Assembly: GCA_032718475.1 (NCBI GenBank)
Contig: JAUCBJ010006509.1
Span: 1-26,358, forward strand
Length of the DNA: 26,358 nt
Direction of reading: 5' to 3'
DNA from: Nemertoderma westbladi
Lineage: Eukaryota > Xenacoelomorpha > Nemertodermatida > Nemertodermatidae
Below are positions 9,415 to 19,629 of the stretch, piece by piece (position 1 is the stretch's first letter; each line of letters begins with the position of its first letter). The position numbers were made by a program, and so were the translations under genes. The notes beneath the pieces are model-generated. The model had not been told where the DNA came from and made no database searches. It saw only the letters and a list, made by a program, of their open reading frames with translations.

Positions 9415-11711
9415 GTAGGTTTTCAGCTATTTTTTCAACATTACTGAAATACTGACAGTTTTTTTGTTTTACTAACTACTTGTGTGTACAGTGACACTTT
9501 ACAGTATGCTCATAACCCGGGTGATTTGTTGCATTAACGAAAGTAGTGACGGAACGGCTACTGAAAAAATGTGTTGAACTTTTGTCGTTAAAAAAGGTGT
9601 AATATTTTTAAGGGATTATATTTATTTATTTATCAAGCACGTTAAGTGAAAACCTTACCGGTAGGTGTGTTAGTACCAAAGTATGTAAAAGAATAAAAAA
9701 CAACTAGACCTCTAGATGTTGCATGCACTCAGTGATCAGCTGACAGCAGCCAGCCGATCGATAGGTTTCGTCCCGCAGTTGAAGGCATTCTCAGGGGGCC
9801 AAGCCAGGAAATGTAGAGAAATATTACGGATAAATATAATCCGTAATTATTGTGATTACTCAAGCTTCTACTTCAATTGTAATATTTTGATATAATTTCT
9901 CAAATTTTGTTATAGGAATCGAAGAGCATTAAAGTAACTTTAAAATTAAACTGAACCTGAAAATTGAAATTGCTTTACTGTTGCTGCGACAGCATCGGCA
10001 GACAAACCTTGTTTGTTCTTCTTTATATTTTAAGATTTAATAGGGTCGAAATAAAGATAATAATTTAGTAATATTATACTACTATATATATACTAATATT
10101 TAATAACAGTTTCACTTTTAGTTCAAATTTTCGTTTTTGGTATTTTTCGTTAATTTTTATTATTTATACATTGAAACACTAACTAGTAGCTCCATCTGTA
10201 CAGGCAAGTGCAAAAACGCCAAAATATCTATAAATTTTGACTGCGTGTGTGAATTTTTCTTAATATTAGTAGTTCCACAATTTTTTTACTCTAATGCCCA
10301 CCCCGCCCATTATACATTACATTCTAATTATAAAATCCTAAATATTCCTCCAAAATTGTTGCACTTTTAAGCAGCAAATATCTTCGAATCAGAAATATCT
10401 TCATTATATTATATTATATCTTCATAGTATTATAAATTTGAAATAAACTGCATCCATACTTACTTTCTTTTGATCTTCGTATTTCCATTTTCACTGACTC
10501 ACTACGATCGTTCTTACAACAAACTTCACTGAGATCAGCACACTAATGTGCTACAATGTGTAATGTTAATATTTATACACGAGTAATACTACTTTACTGT
10601 ATGTAATTAGTCAGATTTTATTTAAATAATTTTAACTCGTTTTACGATCCGATTATTTTTTTTTTAGATAAACCCTAACTTTCGGCCATTTCGGCTCCAG
10701 TTTCCCAGTCCAACGGATCTGCTAGCCAAGGCTCAAACCTCGACCTGCAGACTCCCACCCATACCGCCGCTGAACTGGACAGACCGATCGCAACTGTGGA
10801 ACGCCATGAGGTGAGTTTCTTTGTGGAGTTATGGGTGTGAAGGTAACTCCAACCATATTGAACTAACCGCTATCTGGTATTGTTCTCGCTCAGCTCCTCT
10901 CTTGTTTGAGACAAAGTCCATCTGTGATGTTCCCTTGCGTGCTTACAGCCTTTATAATAACTGACAACGCTTGCCAAGGGCTTTGCCCTTTATCAAAGCC
11001 GGCTCACTGCTATATATCGCATTATTGCTGAATGTATGTCCTCTGTAGTAGTGGCGTTATTAATTCGTGGAATGTGGTGGAACCTAAGAAATATTAGTCG
11101 CATACCTGGCTGGCGCAAAACCAATAAAGCTCATATTTTTTCTCTAACGGCCATTAATATTGGGCCACTGATAAAAACCGGTCAAACCAAACCTCATACC
11201 TATAACCGTTTGATGTGGGCTACAAATCAATTTATACGGATAAATTCCGCAGTTGAATAAATCATGTAACTATATCGAATGCTCATCTCGGCTATTTGGC
11301 ATACAAATTCAGATGTTTTTTACAGATTTCTATCGATGCAGACATAAAACTATAGGGTCGGTAACTGGTGCAAAGACACAATAGTTGCAGCGTTTTTTTT
11401 AACCGATTGTAGCTAAAGATTGAAATCTAAAATAAAAATTCTGCATAGCCCAGTAAAGAATCGGTAAAGAGTAAAGAGTCGGAATCTAAAATTATATCTG
11501 TTTCAAACTTGATCTGATCTCGTTAAGATTCGTAGAAAAATATTGTAACCTTTCGATGTATAAGAAAAGGATAAATTGGGTGCGAGAGTCGAAGTGGATA
11601 TTGGATATGATGGGATGGGATATTGGTTGGTTTCTTGTTAGGTTAGGGTATGTTGGTCGGGTACTACAAACAATAATTATAACAATATAACCCTATCCTA
11701 ATAAGAACCTG

Positions 11712-11743
<32 letters not shown>

Positions 11744-14700
11744 CCTTCTCTTCCATTGCTGTTACCGTTAATTATTTTTATCTCACATAATTTTTAGACT
11801 AAAGGAACGAACATACGGACGTCACCATTGCTACCTGTCCCGGCACCCGAACCTACAGGCCCGTATGAGGTCCATTCTGCTAGACTGGATGCAGGAAGTC
11901 TGCGAAGTCTACCGTTTACATCGGGAGACCTTCTACCTGTCCCAGGACTACATAGATCGCTACTTAGCTTTGACGTCAGATTGCCCCAAACAACATCTGC
12001 AGTTAGTCGGTAAGTTGATCCTTTAATAACATTAAAAAAAAGTTATCAACGTGTAAAAGTACCGGAAATAAGAACTTTCTGTCGCTAATTTAAATCGACC
12101 GAAATTCGACTGTTTTTTTTTCAGTTTTATTGAAACAAGTTTATTCTACATATTGCGTGATTCCATTGAGTGGTCCGAAGCCCCATGGCATGTCCGGGTT
12201 GCGAATCGAATTTGGGCACTAAATTATTTGCTATTTCCACTAAATAAAATGTTTTTTTTTACTAAATTGTCACTAAAATGTATTTTTTATAATCACTGAA
12301 ATATGTAACATATTGTATTACTTTCTATTGAATTTCGTTTATTGCTTTGGTTAGGATAAAGTGGCGCTGCAGCGTGCTCATTTCCAATATTGGTGGTAAT
12401 CAAGTTATTTTAATGATAACTAATACTATTTTAGTGGAAACTGAATAATTGAATGATTTCCCTGTTAAATTTTGGTGAAAAGGTCGATAATGTCTGCGGA
12501 TGGATGCCTTTTAATATTATTAATATTACTACCTTTTCAGGTATAACCGCCTTGTTCATAGCCGCCAAACTGGAGGAAATCTACCCACCTAAACTCTCCG
12601 AGTTTGCTTACGTCACAGATGGAGCATGCACCGATGCTGATATACTGAGAACGGAACTCGAAATGCTAAAGGTCTGTCCAATAGGAAAAAATGATGTAAC
12701 AATAATTACTAATTATTTAATAATAAAATATGATACATTAATGGTTTAACTCTCATATTATATCATCCTGGGTTTGTTCTTCACTCCTGTCATTAACTAG
12801 ATCATCTGCGGAGTTCTCAGTGTCTTTTGATTCAGTAACGGGGTTGTCTAGATCCGTTTCCGTTTCTTCTGGTTGCGGTTCTGGTTCCGGTGGGGCTGTA
12901 TCCGGGAACCGTATCTCCCCATCCCTCGTTCGGATTCGCGAACTCGCATCCAACTCCCTCGCAATATCGGCGAGTCGCTGGTACGTAGCGACACGGCACG
13001 GCGGCCCGGACCGGAGGTACTCGGCGCCCAAACCGACCGCAAGATCGGCGACGAACCCGTCGTCGACGCCGCCCACCGGGCTCCCGACGACGAACGCGAG
13101 ACCCTGGCGACGCGCGTTTGTCGCCGCCAACCTGACATCGGAGACTGTTGTCCGTCGATCCGGGACCACGATGTACCCGCTGCAGCGCACGGACGGGGGT
13201 TCGACCCCCCAGCGCTCCGGCGACCCAACCGCAGACTCAGCGAGGATCAGACAACGATCCGAGAGTTTCTCGCACAGAGAAATCCAATTGTCCGCCTCCT
13301 CCTTCCGCAACGGGTCGACGAGCGCCACGATAAACGGGTAGCGATTTAAAAGATCCGCGTAAACTTCGATCAGCTCTTCGGCTGACTTAACAATCCCGTT
13401 TATCATCTCGTACTTTCCTTTATCCGCCACGTAAATCTCGTGAGCCGCGCAGTTTATCGCCACGTTCACATCGGTTCCCACCGTCAACTCGAGACCCGTA
13501 CAGACGTCTTTAACCAACTCGAGTAGAACTTCCGGTCGGTCCGCCGGCGGTACCCAACACGCCGACTCAGTGACTCGCGTCGCGACCCCGAACTTTCCCG
13601 TTACCATGGCTCCCAACGCCCGATAGACCTTAGCTACCAAAGCGACCGTCTCAGGAGTCGGTAGATCCGTCCGTGGGACTATCATGAGCTCCTTTACGAG
13701 GTTCTGTTTCCCCGCCGCAGATTTCCCGCCGAAAAACACTGTTGTCATGGGAACCGGCATTGCGATGGGCACGGAATCAGAGTTTTCTTGACCCGCGATG
13801 TTGGCGACTATTTGATGAGCGGGTTGGCCGGTAGAGGCGCTGCGAACTTTAACGAGCGCGGCGGACAACCCCGATATGATAGCGTTGCCCGGCAACTCGT
13901 ACGGCTGAGGTTCCGCGTTCTGCTGGACGACGGTTTCCTTCTCTTTACCGACTTTCTTTCCGGATTTCGGGGACCGGGTCCGCTTGTTCGTCGCGACTAC
14001 GGCCGGAGTCGGCGACGTCGGTTCGCTCGACTTGGTCTCCTCCGCGAGTCGACGTTCCTCGTCGACCTCGAGGTTCCGAACGACGTCGACGACGAGTCGG
14101 TCGCACTCCTCGAGTTGGTCGACGCGTCGTCCCGCAACCACCGCCCCCACCGTCGTCTCCAGCAAGGCGATCCCGCCCCCGCAATGAGCGGTTCTCTCGG
14201 CGTCCGACTTGGCCCGCTGTTCCACCGAACCGTTCGCCTCCCCCTTCGGTCTGTCTGCCACGACGTGACTCGCTAACATCTTCTCTTTGCCGTGTCGCAA
14301 ACCGTAGACCTCCACTCGCGTTGTGGACTCCCCCCGCTGGTCTATCGTCGGTTCCCCGGCAACCCGGGTAATTGTTATAGGTAACGCCGAAGCCTCGAAG
14401 TAATCGGACAGATATCCATAGACATCTAAAGGGGACTCAATGAACAAATTGTTAAGAACCTTCTCCATCTTCAGCGGTACCCCGTTGTCTTGGTAATAGA
14501 TGATTGCTCTTTGTTTCAGTTCGGCTAGCTCTTGGGGACTCAGTTTTGTTTTAGTGCCCATGATGTTGATTTTAATAACAATCTCTTAGTTATTATTAAC
14601 TCACAAAAACACTTAAATCGCGTAAATTTATAACAAATTTATCAGTATTGTATAATAATAATTATTTCCTTGAATATTTTTATAGCATTCTGAAATTACA

Positions 14701-17700
14701 TTTTAATTAAACTAAACATGAATAATATATTGTCTATTAAAACGTGTGGCGCAAGCCAAATCATTCCAGGAACATTGTTATCTATAATACTCTAGTATTG
14801 TAATGTTTATTTATCGCACTCCATGTATTTGTATTTTGTTTCCAGGACGACCGCCCTTGTTTGATTGATAATAATGTTGGCATTATTTAATTGTTATTAA
14901 TTTTTATTGTAGTGTCGTAGCATCTTATTTGGGAGCTTCTTTTAAAAACATATTAAAAGAAAACACTGAAAACAATTTACTGCAAATGTAAATTTGTAAA
15001 CCCATTTAGAACTCTTTACTTTTCCCGAAATAAATGATAGATTTTTTAGATTGACTGATTCTTATTTATTTAATTATCTTTGATTTTCAGGCGTTGAACT
15101 GGGACTTGCAACCAATGACGGTGAACAGTTGGATCCAGGTCTACCTTCAGTTAGCCCAGTACCTGTACTCCTTACCAGATGAGCCGACACTGCCAGGTAG
15201 ACGAGTCTGTCCCAGCCAGCAGTTCCTCATCACCAAGTTCGCACCCGACGCTTTCGTTAGATGCGCTCTGTTAGTGGACCTCGCTATGCTCGACATTGCC
15301 GCCCTGCAGTTCCCCTACAGTGTCCTCGCCGCCGCCGTCATCTACCATCTGTCCAATCAGGAGATCGCGTTGGGTGTTTCAGGTAAGTTCCATAAACAAA
15401 TAATATTAGATTTTTTTATTTATGTTAGTTTTATACTTACTTTTATTTTATTTTTATTTTACCTTTATAATTCTATAAGCTTTAACATTTCAATTAATTA
15501 TTACGTTTTGTCTCCATATTTTGGTACTAATTAATTTATAAATACTTTTTGTATTTTAGGCCTTTCGTGGGAGTCTATCAGCCCCTGTGTGCAGTGGTTG
15601 TCTGCCTGCAAAACCACTCTACATGAATCATCAGTTCCGGCCGAACTAAAGTGTTTCAGCAAGGTATCCCCTGAGGATTACCACAACATACAAACTCATG
15701 CCGTTGATCTTACTCTATTGGTAGGTTGTTATCCGTTAGTCTTACTCTATTGGTAGGTTGTTATCCGTTGGTCTTACTCTATTGGTAGGTTGTTATCCGT
15801 TAGTCTTACTCTATTGGTAGGTAGTTATCCGTTGGTCTTACTCTATTGGTAGGTTGTTATCCGTTGGTCTTACTCTATTGGTAGGTTGTTATCCGTTAGT
15901 CTTACTCTATTGGTAGGTTGGTAGGCTTTTGGTCTTACTCTAGTGGTAGGCTTTGGTCTCACTCTATTGGTAGGTTGTTATCCGTTGGTCTTACTCTATT
16001 GGTAGGTTGTTATCCGTTGGTCTTACTCTATTGGTAGGTTGGTAGGCTTTTGGTCTTACTCTATTGGTAGGTTGTTATCCGTTGGTCTTACTCTATTGGT
16101 AGGTTGTTATCCGTTGATCTTACTCTATTGGTAGGTTGGTAGGCTTTGGTCTCACTCTATTGGTAGGTTGTTATCCGTTGATCTTACTCTATTGGTAGGT
16201 TGTTATCCGTTGGTCTTACTCTATTGGTAGGTTGGTAGGCTTTTGGTCTTACTCTAGTGGTAGGTTGGTAGGCTTTGGTCTCACTCTATTGGTAGGTTGT
16301 TATCCGTTGGTCTTACTCTATTGGTAGGTTGGTAGGCTTTGGTCTTACTCTATTGGTAGGTTGTTATCCGTTGATCTTACTCTATTGGTAGGTTGTTATC
16401 CGTTGGTCTTACTCTATTGGTAGGTTGGTAGGCTTTGGTCTTACTCTATTGGTAGGTTGTTATCCGTTGGTCTTACTCTATTGGTAGGTTGGTAGGCTTT
16501 TGGTCTTACTCTATTGGTAGGTTGTTATCCGTTGATCTTACTCTATTGGTAGGTTGTTATCCGTTGGTCTTACTCTATTGGTAGGTTGGTAGGCTTTGGT
16601 CTTACTCTATTGGTAGGTTGTTATCCGTTGGTCTTACTCTATTGGTAGGTTGGTAGGCTTTTGGTCTTACTCTAGTGGTAGGTTGGTAGGCTTTGGTCTC
16701 ACTCTATTGGTAGGTTGTTATCCGTTGGTCTTACTCTATTGGTAGGTTGTTATCCGTTGGTCTTACTCTATTGGTAGGTTGGTAGGCTTTGGTCTTACTC
16801 TATTGGTAGGTTGTTATCCGTTGGTCTTACTCTATTGGTAGGTTGTTATCCGTTGGTCTTACTCTATTGGTAGGTTGTTATCCGTTGGTCTTACTCTATT
16901 GGTAGGTTGTTATCCGTTGGTCTTACTCTATTGGTAGGTTGTTATCCGTTGATCTTACTCTATTGGTAGGTTGTTATCCGTTGGTCTTACTCTATTGGTA
17001 GGTTGTTATCCGTTGATCTTACTCTATTGGTAGGTTGGTAGGCTTTGGTCTTACTCTATTGGTAGGTTGTTATCCGTTGGTCTTACTCTATTGGTAGGTT
17101 GTTATCCGTTGATCTTACTCTATTGGTAGGTTGGTAGGCTTTGGTCTTACTCTATTGGTAGGTTGTTATCCGTTGGTCTTACTCTATTGGTAGGTTGGTA
17201 GGCTTTGGTCTTACTCTATTGGTAGGTTGTTATCCGTTGGTCTTACTCTATTGGTAGGTTGTTATCCGTTGGTCTTACTCTATTGGTAGGTTGTTATCCG
17301 TTGGTCTTACTCTATTGGTAGGTTGTTATCCGTTGATCTTACTCTATTGGTAGGTTGGTAGGCTTTGGTCTTACTCTATTGGTAGGTTGTTATCCGTTGG
17401 TCTTACTCTATTGGTAGGTTGTTATCCGTTAATCTTACTCTATTGGTAGGTTGTTATCCGTTGGTCTTACTCTATTGGTAGGTTGGTAGGCTTTGGTCTT
17501 ACTCTATTGGTAGGTTGTTATCCGTTGATCTTACTCTATTGGTAGGTTGTTATCCGTTGGTCTTACTCTATTGGTAGGTTGGTAGGCTTTGGTCTTACTC
17601 TATTGGTAGGTTGGTAGGCTTTGGTCTCACTCTATTGGTAGGTTGTTATCCGTTGATCTTACTCTATTGGTAGGTTGTTATCCGTTGGTCTTACTCTATT

Positions 17701-18972
17701 GGTAGGTTGTTATCCGTTGGTCTTACTCTATTGGTAGGTTGGTAGGCTTTGGTCTTACTCTATTGGTAGGTTGTTATCCGTTGGTCTTACTCTATTGGTA
17801 GGTTGTTATCCGTTGGTCTTACTCTATTGGTTTGGTTGGTAGGCTTTTGGTCTTACTCTATTGGTAGGTTGGTAGGCTTTGGTCTCACTCTATTGGTAGG
17901 TTGTTATCCGTTGATCTTACTCTATTGGTAGGTTGTTATCCGTTGGTCTTACTCTATTGGTAGGTTGTTATCCGTTGGTCTTACTCTATTGGTAGGTTGG
18001 TAGGCTTTGGTCTTACTCTATTGGTAGGTTGTTATCCGTTGGTCTTACTCTATTGGTAGGTTGTTATCCGTTGATCTTACTCTATTGGTAGGTTGGTAGG
18101 CTTTTGGTCTTACTCTAGTGGTAGGTTGGTAGGCTTTGGTCTCACTCTATTGGTAGGTTGTTATCCGTTGATCTTACTCTATTGGTAGGTTGTTATCCGT
18201 TGGTCTTACTCTATTGGTTTGGTTGGTAGGCTTTTGGTCTTACTCTAGTGGTAGGTTGGTAGGCTTTGGTCTCACTCTATTGGTAGGTTGTTATCCGTTG
18301 ATCTTACTCTATTGGTAGGTTGTTATCCGTTGGTCTTACTCTATTGGTAGGTTGTTATCCGTTGATCTTACTCTATTGGTAGGTTGTTATCCGTTGGTCT
18401 TACTCTATTGGTAGGTTGTTATCCGTTGGTCTTACTCTATTGGTAGGTTGTTATCCGTTGGTCTTACTCTATTGGTAGGTTGTTATCCGTTGGTCTTACT
18501 CTATTGGTAGGTTGTTATCCGTTGGTCTTACTCTATTGGTAGGTTGGTAGGCTTTGGTCTTACTCTATTGGTAGGTTGTTATCCGTTGGTCTTACTCTAT
18601 TGGTAGGTTGTTATCCGTTGGTCTTACTCTATTGGTAGGTTGGTAGGCTTTGGTCTTACTCTATTGGTAGGTTGTTATCCGTTGGTCTTACTCTATTGGT
18701 AGGTTGGTAGGCTTTGGTCTTACTCTATTGGTAGGTTGGTAGGCTTTGGTCTTACTCTATTGGTAGGTTGCTTCTGTTATTGGTGGATTGGTTAACTATT
18801 AAGTTTATTATTATTATAGGAGCGGTCGATGGATCTTCGACGACTTATGGAACTCCAGCTGACTCCATCCTCAAGGGGAAGCCCTATGTTCAGTATGCTG
18901 ACGCCCCCTAGTAGCAGTCACAAACATCCTTACCAACACATGGAGAGTAGCGTTCCCATGTCTCCGTGGTGA
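9337..18972 (+). CDS. CCNE: Cyclin E gene (whole span, seven coding exons)
   Basis: Joining 9337-9414, 10668-10810, 11798-12009, 12541-12671, 15091-15382, 15560-15720 and 18820-18972 gives 1170 nt, 389 codons plus TGA. All six junctions are GT-AG and agree in phase. The product is a G1/S cyclin that activates CDK2 in the nucleus. Family hallmarks: [14 protein letters not shown] before the cyclin box, [25 protein letters not shown] (hydrophobic patch MRSIL, 97-101), [18 protein letters not shown]...[10 protein letters not shown], and an LTPP..S sequence at 366-371 matching the Fbw7 phosphodegron. Length is close to human CCNE1 (410). The N-terminus is short and not conserved; a further small 5' exon is possible. 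Intron 4 hosts an antisense gene and intron 6 a 3-kb minisatellite. Confidence 0.93.
10668..10810 (+). CDS. CCNE: Cyclin E exon 2
   Basis: A long T tract and TAG acceptor precede [20 protein letters not shown]...[19 protein letters not shown]; the exon ends in phase 2 at GTGAGT. The last part matches the conserved stretch just before the cyclin E box (SPLPVLSWANREEVW in human). Confidence 0.88.
11713..11742 (+). repeat. Poly-C tract, 30 C
   Basis: Thirty C residues lie about 55 bp before the exon 3 acceptor of cyclin E, within the branch-point to acceptor neighbourhood of intron 2. It is the longest of three poly-C tracts in the window. Confidence 0.9.
11798..12009 (+). CDS. CCNE: Cyclin E exon 3, start of the cyclin box
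   Basis: Encodes [20 protein letters not shown]...[20 protein letters not shown]...LQLVG. The MRxIL hydrophobic patch and DWMxEVCEVY are diagnostic of cyclin E. Enters in phase 2 and leaves in phase 1 at GTAAGT. Confidence 0.95.
12331..12357 (+). repeat. Partial dispersed repeat copy in cyclin E intron 3
   Basis: It matches the TTTCGTTTATTGTTTTGGTT block seen at 7051-7070 (reverse), with one change, followed by AGGAT. The second block is not clear here. Confidence 0.4.
12541..12671 (+). CDS. CCNE: Cyclin E exon 4
   Basis: Encodes [43 protein letters not shown] after a TTTTCAG acceptor. It is nearly identical to the core of animal cyclin E. The donor, AAG|GTCTGT, is weak beyond the GT, yet exon 5 continues exactly in phase 0. 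Confidence 0.95.
12716..12721 (-). terminator. Candidate poly(A) signal of the ENO4-like gene
   Basis: ATTAAA on the minus strand lies 31 nt past the TGA stop of the enolase-like gene and about 45 nt from the donor of cyclin E exon 4. No AATAAA is closer, so this common variant is the best candidate. Confidence 0.45.
12753..14561 (-). CDS. ENO4: Enolase-4-like protein, intronless, probable pseudoenzyme
   Basis: The 602-residue protein opens with a helical RIIa/DPY-30-like segment (about 10-57; [26 protein letters not shown]) as in ENO4. A lysine-rich linker follows (about 192-210). The enolase barrel runs from about 228 to 540 ([55 protein letters not shown]), then an acidic tail. By my alignment to canonical enolase, metal and catalytic residues are mostly replaced: Asp245 by Asn370, Glu293 by Val415, the catalytic Lys343 by Val466, the HRS loop by Ser494-Pro-Val, Lys394 by Arg517, and GDEGG is absent. 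It is therefore unlikely to convert 2-phosphoglycerate. Vertebrate ENO4 acts in the sperm flagellum; the role here is inferred. The ORF has no intron, is much more GC-rich than its surroundings and lies antisense inside cyclin E intron 4, which suggests a retrogene. Confidence 0.88.
   Translation of the reverse strand: MGTKTKLSPQELAELKQRAIIYYQDNGVPLKMEKVLNNLFIESPLDVYGYLSDYFEASALPITITRVAGEPTIDQRGESTTRVEVYGLRHGKEKMLASHVVADRPKGEANGSVEQRAKSDAERTAHCGGGIALLETTVGAVVAGRRVDQLEECDRLVVDVVRNLEVDEERRLAEETKSSEPTSPTPAVVATNKRTRSPKSGKKVGKEKETVVQQNAEPQPYELPGNAIISGLSAALVKVRSASTGQPAHQIVANIAGQENSDSVPIAMPVPMTTVFFGGKSAAGKQNLVKELMIVPRTDLPTPETVALVAKVYRALGAMVTGKFGVATRVTESACWVPPADRPEVLLELVKDVCTGLELTVGTDVNVAINCAAHEIYVADKGKYEMINGIVKSAEELIEVYADLLNRYPFIVALVDPLRKEEADNWISLCEKLSDRCLILAESAVGSPERWGVEPPSVRCSGYIVVPDRRTTVSDVRLAATNARRQGLAFVVGSPVGGVDDGFVADLAVGLGAEYLRSGPPCRVATYQRLADIARELDASSRIRTRDGEIRFPDTAPPEPEPQPEETETDLDNPVTESKDTENSADDLVNDRSEEQTQDDII
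15091..15382 (+). CDS. CCNE: Cyclin E exon 5, second cyclin fold
   Basis: Encodes [20 protein letters not shown]...[20 protein letters not shown]..., the counterpart of [20 protein letters not shown] in human. Enters in phase 0, leaves in phase 1 at CAG|GTAAGT. A 10-20 residue segment rich in Pro/Ser ([15 protein letters not shown]) sits where family members vary. Confidence 0.94.
15560..15720 (+). CDS. CCNE: Cyclin E exon 6
   Basis: Encodes [20 protein letters not shown]...[31 protein letters not shown] matches the DAHNIQTHRDSL region of human cyclin E. It ends in phase 0 at TTG|GTAGGT. The last 20 nt (15701-15720) are identical to the corresponding part of many units of the following minisatellite. 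Confidence 0.92.
15721..18771 (+). repeat. 32-bp minisatellite of exon-end plus 5' splice site, intron 6 of cyclin E
   Basis: About 95 tandem units fill almost the whole intron. Type A reads GTAGGTTGTTATCCGTTGG then TCTTACTCTATTG; type B replaces the middle with GGTAGGCTTTGG (32 bp, or 33 with an extra T). Internal variants include GATC/AGTC/AATC, CTCACTC, CTCTAGTGG and two units with TTTGGTTGG. Each A unit ends with the same CCGTTG(A/G)TCTTACTCTATTG as exon 6 and starts with the same GTAGGTTGTT donor, so the array appears to have grown from the exon-intron boundary. Arrangement of A and B units is irregular, with local higher-order blocks. Confidence 0.97.
18820..18972 (+). CDS. CCNE: Cyclin E exon 7, terminal, with phosphodegron
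   Basis: Acceptor TTATTATAG leads in phase 0 into [20 protein letters not shown]... and the stop TGA at 18970. LTPPSSS (18898-18918) has Thr367 followed by Pro-Pro and Ser at +4, as in the Fbw7 degron around Thr380/Ser384 of human cyclin E1. A second LTPSS at residues 353-357 may be a weaker degron. Confidence 0.9.
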   Translation, partial: ERSMDLRRLMELQLTPSSRGSPMFSMLTPPSSSHKHPYQHMESSVPMSPW

Positions 18973-19629
18973 TATCAACGTATCCCATGGATACAACTAT
19001 AAACAGACTGGGAACATATGGCAACTAAACTTTCGGTGTGTCAAGTAAAGTTGAAAGCCCAATTAGCTATGGTGCTATTGTAGCTACATGTAGTAGCGTT
19101 AGGTAATATTTAATGGCGTTTGTTTTTAGAATGTGTTCTTTTACGCTAGTTGATATAATTATAATAAGAGGTGATGATCGTATGTATCTTAAGCTAATAC
19201 CATTCGATGCGGTTGTCGGTTTTTAGAAACAGTTGATGCCATGTTAATTCTGTATGGTTGGCTTCGATTTTTTTTATGCGTATTTGAGGAATGATAGTAA
19301 TGTTACCCTACGATATAAGAACATTTAAAGCTCTAGCACTCTGCTGTTACGAATTAGTAACTATGTGGACTTAAATTGTTCCAGTTGACAACCGCATTAG
19401 TTTAGGTATTTGTTTATACCTCAGATATTCCGCAGATCCCAATACCAACGCGCAGTCGGTCGTTGCAATAGGAATGGCGCATACAATATATATTTAGCTT
19501 AAAGCACTCACTCAACTTTCTCGAACTGAATCATGGAAGACTATAATACGGAATCACCTTGCATTGTAACCTTTAAGACTACCAATAGTTTTTGAGGAAA
19601 AAGAAAAATTATTGGATGAGTACAATAAA
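18973..19629 (+). other. Putative 3' UTR of cyclin E
   Basis: Non-coding DNA after the stop codon. The first canonical AATAAA on the plus strand that I find is at 19624-19629, about 650 nt after the stop, so the 3' UTR probably runs to there. A variant signal nearer the stop cannot be excluded. Confidence 0.4.
19624..19629 (+). terminator. Candidate poly(A) signal of cyclin E
   Basis: AATAAA in ACAATAAAAC, the first canonical signal downstream of the cyclin E stop. Confidence 0.4.

Noticed and set aside
12820-14276. Plus- and minus-strand open frames overlapping the enolase-like gene
   Set aside because: Shadows of the GC-rich coding sequence; only the 602-codon minus frame matches a protein family.
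15721-18771. CRISPR-like or satellite centromere interpretation of the cyclin E intron array
   Set aside because: Units are contiguous with no unique spacers, and the array lies within one intron of an intact gene.
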